Source of the DNA: Persicobacter sp. CCB-QB2
GTDB lineage: Bacteria; Bacteroidota; Bacteroidia; Cytophagales; Cyclobacteriaceae
Assembly: GCF_001274635.1 (NCBI RefSeq)
Contig: NZ_LBGV01000001.1
Span: 744,001 to 808,000, forward strand
Direction of reading: 5' to 3'
DNA length: 64,000 bases
Part shown: positions 55,503-63,753 of the stretch, piece after piece
Position numbering within the stretch: position 1 is the first letter of the stretch
How the letters are laid out: every line of letters starts with the position of its first letter
Notes under the pieces: generated by a model
Seen by the model: the letters and a program-made list of their open reading frames with translations, nothing else
What the model was told of the DNA's origin: nothing
The model's database searches: none
Translations under genes and position numbers: made by a program

Positions 55503-57179
55503 TTATCTTGCTCCTTTTCTAACCAAGCCAAGTCCTGAGAGATAAATATCCGGAAATTGGTATTTGTTTTTTTCTCTGAAATATTCTCTTATTATTCCAA
55601 TTTCTTCCATCTTCGAAACGAAATCATCCACATTTGGGATTCCAGCTTTTTTGATATGTTTTTTTAAAACTTCTTTTTCCATTGGAGATCGTTCACTCTT
55701 ACCATCAAATAAATTAAATATAACATCGAGTTGAGGATATTCTTCTTTCAATTCTTGAACTCTTTTCCTTGATACTTCAATGAGAGCATCTTCAGCATTT
55801 TTGGATCTAATTATTCTGTCATCCAATTTTTTTCGATCCTTTTTCTGTAAAGCTGCAGATGATTCAATTAACCAAAGTAATGTTCTGGGATGAATGTGTT
55901 CATTGGTGTCCTGAATGTGATTTTTTATCCAATTTGATGGGTATGATTTATTATTTCCACCCATTCGCTCACCAAAAATCTTGGTTAGTATTTTTTGATG
56001 ATTTTCATGATTTAAGTTTGGAACTGCTCCAAGTTCTTTTATTTCTCCAAATTCAGTACTAACATCATAAAAAAGCGTGTTTTTTAAATGAGGATCTGCG
56101 TGGTACATTCGTTTCCATAAAATATTTAAAAGCTCATCAAAGTTCCAACTTAACTTATTGGTATAGTTATCAAGTTTTACTTTGTCAGTAATATCATTTA
56201 CCTCTCTGTCAAATATATCTTGCCTTAGAAAAATTTTTGCTTTTATATTTTTATAAATTTTAATATTCTGAAAGTAAAAGGAAATCAATCCACTAATTAT
56301 TTTTCCTCTGACGCTTTCCTCCTCATGAATTTGGTCAAGGTAGTCATAAACAAAAATGCAAATTGTTCCCTTTTCACTTAGAAGTTGATCATATTCAATT
56401 ATGCTTTCTTCCAAAAACAGTAGATTTATGGGATTATCGAAAAAGCCTAACCATTCAGATTGTTTAGAGTCAATTAATTTCGATAAAAACTCTTTATGGG
56501 AGAATTTTTGGGTAATTATTTCTTTGGTTAATTCGTTTTTTAAAAGTAACGCGATCCAGAAAGCCCTTATTACATCTAAGTCCTGTCCTGCAATTATTTT
56601 AAAAAATGGTTTTGTAAAATTGGTTTCACTCTCATAACCCACTTTCCAATCTAAATCATTTAAATTTTTGTTGTCGGCATCACAATAGGAGGCCAATGCT
56701 TTAGTGTAATTTTGGTGCTTAAGGACTGTAAATAGTGCAGTTTTTCCACTACCTTTCTCTCCCAACACTAAGAACGAATTTTTATCAAATATGTAGCGAT
56801 AACTTTTGGTGGGATAGAATCTGTTTTTTAGGTCTTCGTCACTATTAAATTCATTTTCAGCAGCTCCATTTGTAACGGATTTAGTCATTGCATTTAAAAC
56901 CTTGTCATTAAATTCATTTTCCTCAGAAAGTTTTAGCTCTTTGCCAGAGTTTTTGCGAAGAAAATATGAAATATGATCAGCTATTTTATAGTATGCTGAA
57001 TTTACGTCCTCAATAATTCTGTTAATCTTATCCTCATCGTTGATTAATGCTACTATTTCATTATAGGGTATATGAATGGGGAAGTGATCAGCAGTATCAT
57101 CATCAATGCTTGGAACTGAATTAACGTCATAATAATATTGACAAAAAGCGTCATAGCTTTCTTCGATATAATACTTCAT
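55503..57179 (-). CDS. P-loop ATPase, Sll1717-like, carrying the C-terminal part of the upstream MinD-like domain at its N-terminus
   Basis: 558 residues as given. Walker A GEKGSGKT is at 140-147, a Walker B-like strand ICIFVYDYLD at 273-282, and KIFLRQDIFD at 315-324 resembles the arginine-containing motif of STAND/KAP-like ATPases. AENEFNSDEDLKNRFY before the P-loop resembles the lead-in of Sll1717-family proteins. The C-terminal 90 residues look like a winged helix. Residues 1-75 (HFPIHIPYNEIVALI, AYYKIADHIS) are not part of this domain; they look like the end of KGGVGR-type MinD proteins. It overlaps the upstream gene by 4 bp and is probably one gene with it (a C is missing at 57199-57202 or 57206-57209). 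Confidence 0.75.
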   Translation of the reverse strand: MKYYIEESYDAFCQYYYDVNSVPSIDDDTADHFPIHIPYNEIVALINDEDKINRIIEDVNSAYYKIADHISYFLRKNSGKELKLSEENEFNDKVLNAMTKSVTNGAAENEFNSDEDLKNRFYPTKSYRYIFDKNSFLVLGEKGSGKTALFTVLKHQNYTKALASYCDADNKNLNDLDWKVGYESETNFTKPFFKIIAGQDLDVIRAFWIALLLKNELTKEIITQKFSHKEFLSKLIDSKQSEWLGFFDNPINLLFLEESIIEYDQLLSEKGTICIFVYDYLDQIHEEESVRGKIISGLISFYFQNIKIYKNIKAKIFLRQDIFDREVNDITDKVKLDNYTNKLSWNFDELLNILWKRMYHADPHLKNTLFYDVSTEFGEIKELGAVPNLNHENHQKILTKIFGERMGGNNKSYPSNWIKNHIQDTNEHIHPRTLLWLIESSAALQKKDRKKLDDRIIRSKNAEDALIEVSRKRVQELKEEYPQLDVIFNLFDGKSERSPMEKEVLKKHIKKAGIPNVDDFVSKMEEIGIIREYFREKNKYQFPDIYLSGLGLVRKGAR

Positions 57180-58213
57180 TTCAGCTTTAGCATCTGCTGG
57201 GGATTGGGGACGGGAGAGTTAATTAAGTAAAAAGGGATTTCATTTTCTTTAAAACCATTTAATTTAGGCACTATACTCCTTAGTCCGAACATATTTTGAC
57301 TATTCCCATAGAATAAAAGGAAAATCATTTGGGCATAACGATTAAATACCAACCCACCAATATCATTTATTCCTGTTCGTGAATCAATTAGAATAACATC
57401 AGGTTGTATTTCTTTTTCAATTAATTTGAGATAAGTATCAACCCCAAAGCTATTATGTTTGTTGTAATTTAGGTTTACTTTAGATAATTTATCAATGAAT
57501 AGGTCTGAATCATTCTTTCCTGTCGATATTGCTGGAAAAATAAATAATTCTCCACCTGTTCTTATAGAGGGTGATCGGTGTTTGAAGTAATAATCGTCCA
57601 AAGAGAGTTGATCCAAATCTTTTTTTGAAAAATTATAATCATTTATGAAGTCAACAAAACCTTTGACAGAAAGGTATTCTTCGCGTTTTGCCTCTTCTTT
57701 TTGTAAAGCAAAAAGGGTTGCTAAACCTGGCGCTTCTAGATCGAAATCTATAAGAGCAACTTTTTTACCCTGCTGAGCCAAGATGTGCGCTGCCATTACC
57801 ATAGCAGTTGTTCTACCAACTCCTCCTTTGAAAGAATAAAAGCTTATTATGGGTGTGTTTAATACTTTTTCGCTTCTTTGGACAAACCAATTGTTTTTAG
57901 TTAAATGTCTTTCAATGAAAAATATGTTCTTTCCTTTCTCCAGTTCTTTCTTTCCGGCTTGTAAATCATTCCATATAAATGAATCTTTATTTTTGTCTAA
58001 AAAATCAACCTCATCGATTGCTCTAATCTTTTTGAGTTCTTCAATCGTAGTGTGATTTTTTTTAGGGCCGAAAATATATACTGAGAATCTGGAATCTACT
58101 TTTCGGATTATATATGTTTCATTTTCTTCACTAACAACTGTTTTGATTGCTTGGTGTAGATCTTGTAAATTAGATGAAAAATTCATTTGATTTGTTTGAT
58201 TAAATCTCCCCAT
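57176..58213 (-). CDS. MinD/ParA-like ATPase with KGGVGR variant Walker A
   Basis: 345 residues as given. Residues 1-115 are an N-terminal domain I do not recognise. IISFYSFKGGVGRTT at 122-136 is the deviant Walker A with Arg, the mark of the KGGVGR-motif group rather than chromosome-partition ParA. DFDLEAPG at 157-164 and LIDSRTGINDIGG at 275-287 complete the nucleotide site. The frame ends in SPVPNPQQMLKLK. Adding one C gives SPVPNPPADAKAEMKYYIEE and joins the downstream frame, for a product of about 903 residues. Start: ATG at 58213 overlaps the HEPN stop; ATG at 58186 is an alternative. KGGVGR proteins often occur in defence-like islands. Confidence 0.8.
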   Translation of the reverse strand: MGRFNQTNQMNFSSNLQDLHQAIKTVVSEENETYIIRKVDSRFSVYIFGPKKNHTTIEELKKIRAIDEVDFLDKNKDSFIWNDLQAGKKELEKGKNIFFIERHLTKNNWFVQRSEKVLNTPIISFYSFKGGVGRTTAMVMAAHILAQQGKKVALIDFDLEAPGLATLFALQKEEAKREEYLSVKGFVDFINDYNFSKKDLDQLSLDDYYFKHRSPSIRTGGELFIFPAISTGKNDSDLFIDKLSKVNLNYNKHNSFGVDTYLKLIEKEIQPDVILIDSRTGINDIGGLVFNRYAQMIFLLFYGNSQNMFGLRSIVPKLNGFKENEIPFYLINSPVPNPQQMLKLK

Positions 58214-58628
58214 TGGTTTTCATTCGTGTTAAGGCCTCCATTAGAATGTCGATTTCAGATAAGTATTGGCTCGAGGTTTCTTGATCCCATTCTTCGGAAT
58301 GAGCTATATACCTTATTGCAACAGGATTCCATTTATTTTCCCCGCGAAGTATAGTTGGGATAGATTCTGCGATGTTAATAAGATTTTCATTAACTAAGGA
58401 AGAACTCTCAAATAGGTAGCTTATTCGGTTGGCCATTCTTTCCATATTATGTCCGAAATTGCGCCTTAACTCTTCAGTAGAAGATCCATTATTAGTTAGG
58501 ATTATTTTTGCATAACATTCTGCTGTATAGCCTCCTAGGTAACATGCACTGTGAAATTCATTCTGCTGATGTAATTTATGGGAAGAAGTGTGACATCTTC
58601 TTGCTGTATCATAGTAATTGTCTGGCAT
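58200..58628 (-). CDS. HEPN-like domain protein
   Basis: 142 residues, all helical. HSACYLGGYTAECYAKIIL (26-44) is the typical first helix of the HEPN fold, as in MNT-associated HEPN proteins. RRNFGH (55-60) gives the R-x4-H motif that forms the RNase site in toxic HEPN proteins, followed by NMERMANRISYLFES. No nucleotidyltransferase (MNT) gene lies beside it; its partner is the ATPase pair downstream, with 14 bp overlap. It could be an RNase effector or a structural HEPN adaptor. The gene starts 70 bp from the end of an insertion sequence that is transcribed in the same direction. Confidence 0.72.
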   Translation of the reverse strand: MPDNYYDTARRCHTSSHKLHQQNEFHSACYLGGYTAECYAKIILTNNGSSTEELRRNFGHNMERMANRISYLFESSSLVNENLINIAESIPTILRGENKWNPVAIRYIAHSEEWDQETSSQYLSEIDILMEALTRMKTNGEI

Positions 58629-58698
58629 AAGAGTATTGGATCATTCATTGAAAAGTACTAATATTTTTTGGAATTCACATTATTATCCATATTTAAAG

Positions 58699-59863
58699 TA
58701 GGGCAAACGCATCAGGAGATGATGGATATAAGGTAGTTATGATCCATTGAAGCCTTGTATCTCCTCTTTTTCTTACTGAGTTTATCATCCATTCTAGAAA
58801 TTCTCTGCAGTGCGATTTTTCGGAGGATATTTAAGTTTTCAGCGGAATGATCCTTTCTGGCTCTACAAGCATCCTCATTAAATGTCACATCCAAATGCCA
58901 GTGCAGTTGATTCTCTATGCTCCAATGTCCTCTTGCCAATAAATTGTAGTATTTTGGATCTGAAATTTCTTCAGAACTCATGTAGAATCTAACCTGCTTA
59001 CTTTCCTTCCCTTTAACATTTCGATTACTCTCAATCTTAACAATAGTTTTTAGCCCTTCCCAACCAGTTAATTGCTCCTCTTCCGGCAAAGATGCCATTG
59101 AAATTATAGTGCATTTACGTTCTTCTTTTCTTCCATGCCCTTCTTCAATCATCAAGTCAAATTTGCTAGGATTGTGGAAGCGGAATGCATCTTCAACAAT
59201 CTGATAACTGTTCCTCTGGTTTTTTTTAAGCGAAAGAAAGTATTGAGCATCACAATCTTGTGTTATTTTTTGAGCAATCTCCCTTTGACACCCTATCGCA
59301 TCAATACTCACCGTAGCGCCGGCCAATTCTATGCTATCAAGTAATTCAGGAATGGCTGTAATTTCGTTGCTTTTATTTTTAACCTTTTGTTGGCCTATGC
59401 AAATATTATTTTCACCAACCCAAGCACTTAATATGTATAAACCTTTATTCCCTTTTTGATTTGGAGAAACTCCCCTTAATTTTTTCCCATCTAAAATCAC
59501 CTGCTTTTCATTTACAACGTCCAGTAATTGTTGCCCATCTTCTTTGAGACTATTCAGCAATGAGTCTGGTCGTAATCTTTGTAGAACTCGATTAAAGGTA
59601 TCATGAGATGGGATACCATTCGATAAATCAAGGCACTCGGCTAGCCATTCATAATTTTGCTCTCCGAAAATTACCATATCTTCAAAATCTTCGCCATTAC
59701 AAATCATTGTTGCTAAGGCGATAAAAAGGATATTTTCTAATGGATGAAGACATCTCCACTCTTGGCGAGGGTCTTCTACTCCTGAAAAAATAGTCGTGGG
59801 TGTATTCATAGGGCAAAAATAAACCAATTTCTCAATAGTTTTTAACTTGATGCGTTTGCCCTA
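58699..59863 (-). mobile_element. ISAs1-family insertion sequence, copy 2 (1165 bp, inverted relative to copy 1)
   Basis: Same 16-bp terminal inverted repeats TAGGGCAAACGCATCA as copy 1. The flanks ATATTTAAAG (58689-58698) and TATTTAAAG (59864-59872) form a 9-10 bp target duplication of its own. Because each copy has its own duplication, the two inserted independently. With copy 1 it brackets 7.3 kb that contains core genes and the HEPN/ATPase island. Confidence 0.95.
58712..59809 (-). CDS. ISAs1-family transposase
   Basis: 365 residues, identical to the copy-1 product except for two residues (WRCLHPLEN here against WRCLYPLEN, and LKTIV against LKNIV). The DDE residues and length are intact, so it should be active. 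The gene points toward the HEPN/ATPase island. Confidence 0.95.
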   Translation of the reverse strand: MNTPTTIFSGVEDPRQEWRCLHPLENILFIALATMICNGEDFEDMVIFGEQNYEWLAECLDLSNGIPSHDTFNRVLQRLRPDSLLNSLKEDGQQLLDVVNEKQVILDGKKLRGVSPNQKGNKGLYILSAWVGENNICIGQQKVKNKSNEITAIPELLDSIELAGATVSIDAIGCQREIAQKITQDCDAQYFLSLKKNQRNSYQIVEDAFRFHNPSKFDLMIEEGHGRKEERKCTIISMASLPEEEQLTGWEGLKTIVKIESNRNVKGKESKQVRFYMSSEEISDPKYYNLLARGHWSIENQLHWHLDVTFNEDACRARKDHSAENLNILRKIALQRISRMDDKLSKKKRRYKASMDHNYLISIIS

Positions 59864-59872
59864 TATTTAAAG

Positions 59873-60190
59873 ATTATCTAATTTTCTTGATTTTATCGCC
59901 TTTTACACAGTAGGTAGGTATCGTTACTTTTTTTCTAATTGGTATTATACCGATTTATTGGTCACTATCTTACAGTTTTATCAAGATACGTTATCTACAG
60001 TCCATATTCCTTACTCACTTTCGTGAAAATTGGTGTTGGCGCTTTTTATTTTAGGGGGATCGTTTACCATGAAAGGTTTAGCTTTTTGCTTACTTTTCTG
60101 TGGTATTCATTATTAATTCAGTTCTAATCTATTGATTCCAGTATTTCATTATTTTAAAGCCCTACTTTCAATAGCACAACCTACATTTAA
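59873..60190. other. AT-rich gap without a recognisable gene
   Basis: About 320 bp between the insertion sequence and lgt. A 62-codon open frame at 59939-60127 has no signal, motif or start site that would support it. I see no hairpin or repeat of note. Confidence 0.45.
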
Positions 60191-61033
60191 ATGGCTCCTT
60201 ACATTCATTGGAATCCCGACCCGGAGATCTTCAACCTCTTCGGCTTATCGATCCGTTATTACGGACTCTTTTTTGTCACCGGAATAATCCTTTGCATCAA
60301 AGTCATCGAACGGATTTTTAAGCAGGAGGGCATTCCCCGCAAAAATTCAGAAGTACTGACCCAATACGGGGTGCTCGGAATTTTTGTCGGTGCCCGTCTG
60401 GCGCATTGCTTTTTTTATGATTGGGATTATTATTCCAACCACCTGATCGAAATATTATTACCTATCAGGATGTTCCCTTCCGGCGACTTTGAAATCATCG
60501 GCTATCAAGGGCTGGCGAGTCATGGAGGCGCTTTGGGCTTAATCCTGGCTTTGTTTTTTTATGCCCGCCGATGTCATCACCAATTCCTGGAGATTTTGGA
60601 TATTATTGCCATCACCACTGGTTTGGGAGGAGGCTTTATCCGCATTTCTAACTTCTTCAATTCCGAAATAATCGGAAAAGCAACCGGATCCAGTTGGTAT
60701 GGAGTGGTGTTTGATCGCGTCGATCAAATTCCCCGACATCCTGCACAAATCTATGAGTCACTGGCATATTTCCTTATTTTCGTGCTGATGATCATCATCT
60801 ATCGATCGAAAAGAATAGCGCTGGGGCGTGGCTTTTATTTTGGCTTAACGCTGAGTCTGATTTTCTGCTTTCGCTTTGGGGTGGAATTTTTTAAAGTCAA
60901 TCAGTCTTCCTTTGAGGAGGGGATGGCATTGAATATGGGGCAGTGGTTGAGTATCCCTTACATTATCATTGGTTTGGGCTTTGTGCTGTATGCCCGTTTG
61001 GGTAATGGAAAAATGACATGGAAATTATCTTGA
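60191..61033 (+). CDS. lgt: Prolipoprotein diacylglyceryl transferase Lgt
   Basis: 280 residues with seven membrane segments. It attaches diacylglycerol to the lipobox Cys of prolipoproteins in the inner membrane. The signatures are SIRYYGLFFVTGI, GYQGLASHGGALG with the conserved HGG, GGFIRISNFFNSEIIGKAT and RHPAQIYESL. Many lipoproteins in this window would be its substrates. A hairpin terminator follows. Confidence 0.96.
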   Translation: MAPYIHWNPDPEIFNLFGLSIRYYGLFFVTGIILCIKVIERIFKQEGIPRKNSEVLTQYGVLGIFVGARLAHCFFYDWDYYSNHLIEILLPIRMFPSGDFEIIGYQGLASHGGALGLILALFFYARRCHHQFLEILDIIAITTGLGGGFIRISNFFNSEIIGKATGSSWYGVVFDRVDQIPRHPAQIYESLAYFLIFVLMIIIYRSKRIALGRGFYFGLTLSLIFCFRFGVEFFKVNQSSFEEGMALNMGQWLSIPYIIIGLGFVLYARLGNGKMTWKLS

Positions 61034-61102
61034 CCGCACAGGCCGAAGAGCTGCGATGGTATTTGGAGTTCTGCAATCAATACCTTCAATAGAAACAGAA
61101 TA

Positions 61103-61132
61103 GAAAGGTAGTCTTCGGGCTGCCTTTTTTTT
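61103..61132 (+). terminator. Hairpin terminator after lgt
   Basis: AAAGGTAG, loop TCTTCGGG, CTGCCTTT followed by a T run; an 8-bp stem with one G-T pair, 70 bp after lgt. Confidence 0.75.
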
Positions 61133-61221
61133 GCCCTGTTCTCCTGTTGATAGAAATCTCGTTTCCAACAGCGATAAGTCAATTCGCTGTCAATGAGTGT
61201 TTTGGGCAAAGTGGATAGGAT

Positions 61222-61255
61222 CGAAAGCTCTTTCCCAAAAAGTATACAGCTTTCG
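61222..61255. promoter_or_regulatory. Inverted repeat upstream of the SDR gene, candidate operator
   Basis: CGAAAGCT (61222-61229) and AGCTTTCG (61248-61255) are perfect inverted repeats spaced by 18 bases, 67 bp upstream of the SDR start at 61322. The AraC gene at the end of this operon could bind here. No T run follows, so it is less likely to be a terminator. Confidence 0.35.
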
Positions 61256-61321
61256 AAAATCTGTATAAGTCTACCGCCCTGCTTTATGCCGATATTTGTA
61301 CCGAACAATAAAACAAGCGAT

Positions 61322-62275
61322 ATGAGTACTGCAAATCAATTTGGAAAAAAAGGTTGGACTCCGGACCGAATCAAAGATCTAACCGGTAAAACCTTTGTGA
61401 TCACCGGCACCACCAGCGGGACGGGCTATGAGGCTAGCCGCATTTTACTGTCCAAGGGCGCGACCGTGGTGATGCTGAACCGTAACCCCAAAAAAGCGGC
61501 CGATACCATTGCTCTGTTAAAGGAAACTTTGGGTGATGCGATCAAGCTCTCCAATGTTCAAATGGATTTGGGTGTGCAGGCGTCCGTAAAAAATGCGGCC
61601 AAGGAAGTTTTAGAAATGGTAACCGGCATTGATGCTTTGATGTGTAACGGTGCCATCGCTCAGGTGCCGGAGCAGCAAATCACAGAAGATGGCTGGGAAA
61701 GCCAGATGGGCGTCAACTATTTTGGCCATTTCACCCTACAGGCGCTACTCCTTCCGCTGATCGAAAAGGTGAACGGCCGGATCGTTACGGTGGGGAGCAT
61801 GGGTTATGATATGGGGATCAAAACCATTAAGTTCGATGACCTGAATTGGGATAAGGACTATACCGCCAATGATGCCTACAGTCAGAGTAAACTTGCTCAA
61901 ATTATGTCGATCTATGAATTACAGGACCGACTGGAGCAGGCTGGCAAAACCAATGTGAAAGCTTATGCCTGTCATCCGGGTTCTTCCCGAACCAATTTGA
62001 TCAGTACCAGTGGGAGCTTTATGATGAAAATGATTTTCGGCCTGATGAAATTGTCTCCCCTGACGCAGCCGGCAGAAAATGGCGCCTATCCGGAGCTGAT
62101 GTGTGCAACGGAAGAAGACCTGGATCAGAAGGCTTTTTACGGTCCTACAGGACGCAGTAATTGGGTGGGGCCAGTGGGGGCGCATTATCTGGCTCCGCAT
62201 GCAAAGGATAAAGCTGTTGCCAAAAAATTATGGGATTTATCCGAAAAGGAAACGGGAGTTCAATGGAATTTTTAA
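61322..62275 (+). CDS. Short-chain dehydrogenase/reductase (protochlorophyllide-reductase-like subgroup)
   Basis: 317 residues from the ATG at 61322 (MSTANQFGKKGWTPDRI), preferred because a 43-residue upstream extension looks non-coding. The NAD(P) loop VITGTTSGTGYEASR is near residue 26 and the active site is YSQSKLAQI with Ser in GRIVTVGSM. The family oxidises or reduces alcohols and ketones with NAD(P)H. The end YGPTGRSNWVGPVG resembles the oxidoreductases annotated as retinol dehydrogenase-like. Substrate unknown. It forms an operon with the two genes downstream (25 bp to the next). Confidence 0.88.
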   Translation: MSTANQFGKKGWTPDRIKDLTGKTFVITGTTSGTGYEASRILLSKGATVVMLNRNPKKAADTIALLKETLGDAIKLSNVQMDLGVQASVKNAAKEVLEMVTGIDALMCNGAIAQVPEQQITEDGWESQMGVNYFGHFTLQALLLPLIEKVNGRIVTVGSMGYDMGIKTIKFDDLNWDKDYTANDAYSQSKLAQIMSIYELQDRLEQAGKTNVKAYACHPGSSRTNLISTSGSFMMKMIFGLMKLSPLTQPAENGAYPELMCATEEDLDQKAFYGPTGRSNWVGPVGAHYLAPHAKDKAVAKKLWDLSEKETGVQWNF

Positions 62276-62300
62276 ATTGAGACTTATAAAATATTTCAAA

Positions 62301-62810
62301 ATGGATCTACTCAAAATATCGACAGATTGGGCCAAGGCCGAACTGGTTTCTACTTCCTTCTTCATTATTGCCGGGCTGGTCTTTGTGATGTGCAGCTTTG
62401 GTTTCTGGCAGTTTGGTAAAACCGATCTGGCCAAAGCCTACATCATTCCGATATTGGTGGCCGGAGCGTTTTTAATGACGGTCGGATTTGGTCTGTTTTT
62501 CACCAATAAAGGCCGGATCACCCAATTTGAAACCGCCTACAATGAGGATGTTTCTGCATTTGTTGCTTCGGAAATGGCGCGCACCGAAAGCACGCTGAAA
62601 GAATACAAGACGGTGGTATTTACGGCTATTCCCTTCATTATCATGGCTTGTGGTCTGGCCATCTTTTTGGTGAATACGCCCGGCTGGCGGGCAGGCATGA
62701 TTTCCACCATTGCGATGTTGTCGGTTATTTTGCTGATCGACGGACTGGCTTATGCCCGTATTGCCGACTATCAGCAGGAATTGATTAAAGTAGAACAAGA
62801 ACTGAAATAA
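62301..62810 (+). CDS. Four-helix membrane protein of unknown function
   Basis: 169 residues from the ATG at 62301. Membrane segments at about 18-38, 46-68, 103-122 and 126-148 (STSFFIIAGLVFVMCSFGFW is the first). A soluble loop FETAYNEDVSAFVASEMART lies between the second and third. It stands between the SDR gene and the AraC gene and is probably co-transcribed with both. I do not recognise the family. Confidence 0.65.
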   Translation: MDLLKISTDWAKAELVSTSFFIIAGLVFVMCSFGFWQFGKTDLAKAYIIPILVAGAFLMTVGFGLFFTNKGRITQFETAYNEDVSAFVASEMARTESTLKEYKTVVFTAIPFIIMACGLAIFLVNTPGWRAGMISTIAMLSVILLIDGLAYARIADYQQELIKVEQELK

Positions 62811-62814
62811 GCAC

Positions 62815-63726
62815 ATGCAACATTTTGATTCGCTGTCGGCCTATCTGAAATATCTGGAACTGCCCCGCCCGGAGCATCCGATGTTCAGCATGTATACCGC
62901 CCTGGGCGAAGGCTTTTTGCCCTGCCCCAAAGAAAGTTCGCCTCCCATCACGAACGATTGCTATTCGATCAGTTTCAAAAGGTTTGTGGCGGGAGATCTG
63001 AATTATGGCCGTACCCAATACGACTTTACCGATGGGGCCTTATTTTTCATCGCTCCCCGGCAGGTATTGCAGTGGAATAGCGGTGCCGTTTTCGATCAAA
63101 AGGGATTTTCGATCAACTTTCATGAAGATTTCCTGAAAGGAACAGAACTGGCCACCCAGATCAGAAAATACGGTTTCTTTTCTTATTCAGTCAATGAAGC
63201 CCTGCATCTTTCCCCAAAAGAGGAGCGACAGATGGAGCTCATCATCGAAAATATGGAGCTCGAATATCATAACAATCCCGATTCCTTCAGTAAAGAGCTC
63301 ATCATCGCGCATTTGAGTACCTTGTTGAAATATGCGCAGCGATTTTATGAAAGGCAATTCAATAGCCGCACCGAGCTTTCCAATGATTTACTGGATCGCT
63401 TCAATCAGGCATTGTCAACCTATTTTGATTCTGGTCGGGTGCAGGAAGAAGGAATTCCGGGCATTGAACAAATCGCCGAGGAGCTTTCGGTATCACAGCG
63501 TTATTTGAGCGATACGCTGAAAAAAGAAACGGGCAAAACCACCACCGAACATTTGCAGCTCTACCTGATCGAAGAAGCCAAGAATATCTTACTGGATCCG
63601 GGCAAAACCGTAGCCGAAGTCGCCTATGAATTAGGCTTCGAATACCCTCCTTATTTTTCAAGACTGTTCAAAAAGAAGGAAGGCATGAGCCCCACCGAAT
63701 ACCGCCAAAAGTACAGCATGAATTAA
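62815..63726 (+). CDS. AraC-family transcriptional regulator
   Basis: 303 residues. Residues 1-190 form a cupin-like sensing domain (NDCYSISFKRFVAGDLNYG, FTDGALFFIAPRQVLQWNS). The C-terminal double helix-turn-helix has GIEQIAEELSVSQRYLSDTL and LGFEYPPYFSRLFKKKEGM followed by SPTEYR. It begins 4 bp after the membrane protein gene. A regulator in third place of an operon suggests feedback control of the SDR gene. Confidence 0.9.
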   Translation: MQHFDSLSAYLKYLELPRPEHPMFSMYTALGEGFLPCPKESSPPITNDCYSISFKRFVAGDLNYGRTQYDFTDGALFFIAPRQVLQWNSGAVFDQKGFSINFHEDFLKGTELATQIRKYGFFSYSVNEALHLSPKEERQMELIIENMELEYHNNPDSFSKELIIAHLSTLLKYAQRFYERQFNSRTELSNDLLDRFNQALSTYFDSGRVQEEGIPGIEQIAEELSVSQRYLSDTLKKETGKTTTEHLQLYLIEEAKNILLDPGKTVAEVAYELGFEYPPYFSRLFKKKEGMSPTEYRQKYSMN

Positions 63727-63753
63727 TCGGACAGTCCCAGCAGGTGCTTTTTT

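Noticed and set aside
50205-59863. A composite transposon made of the two IS copies and the DNA between them
   Set aside because: Each IS has its own different target duplication next to it. A composite unit would show one duplication at the outer ends only.
59939-60127. A 62-codon open frame before lgt
   Set aside because: AT-rich composition and no motif; it looks like chance.
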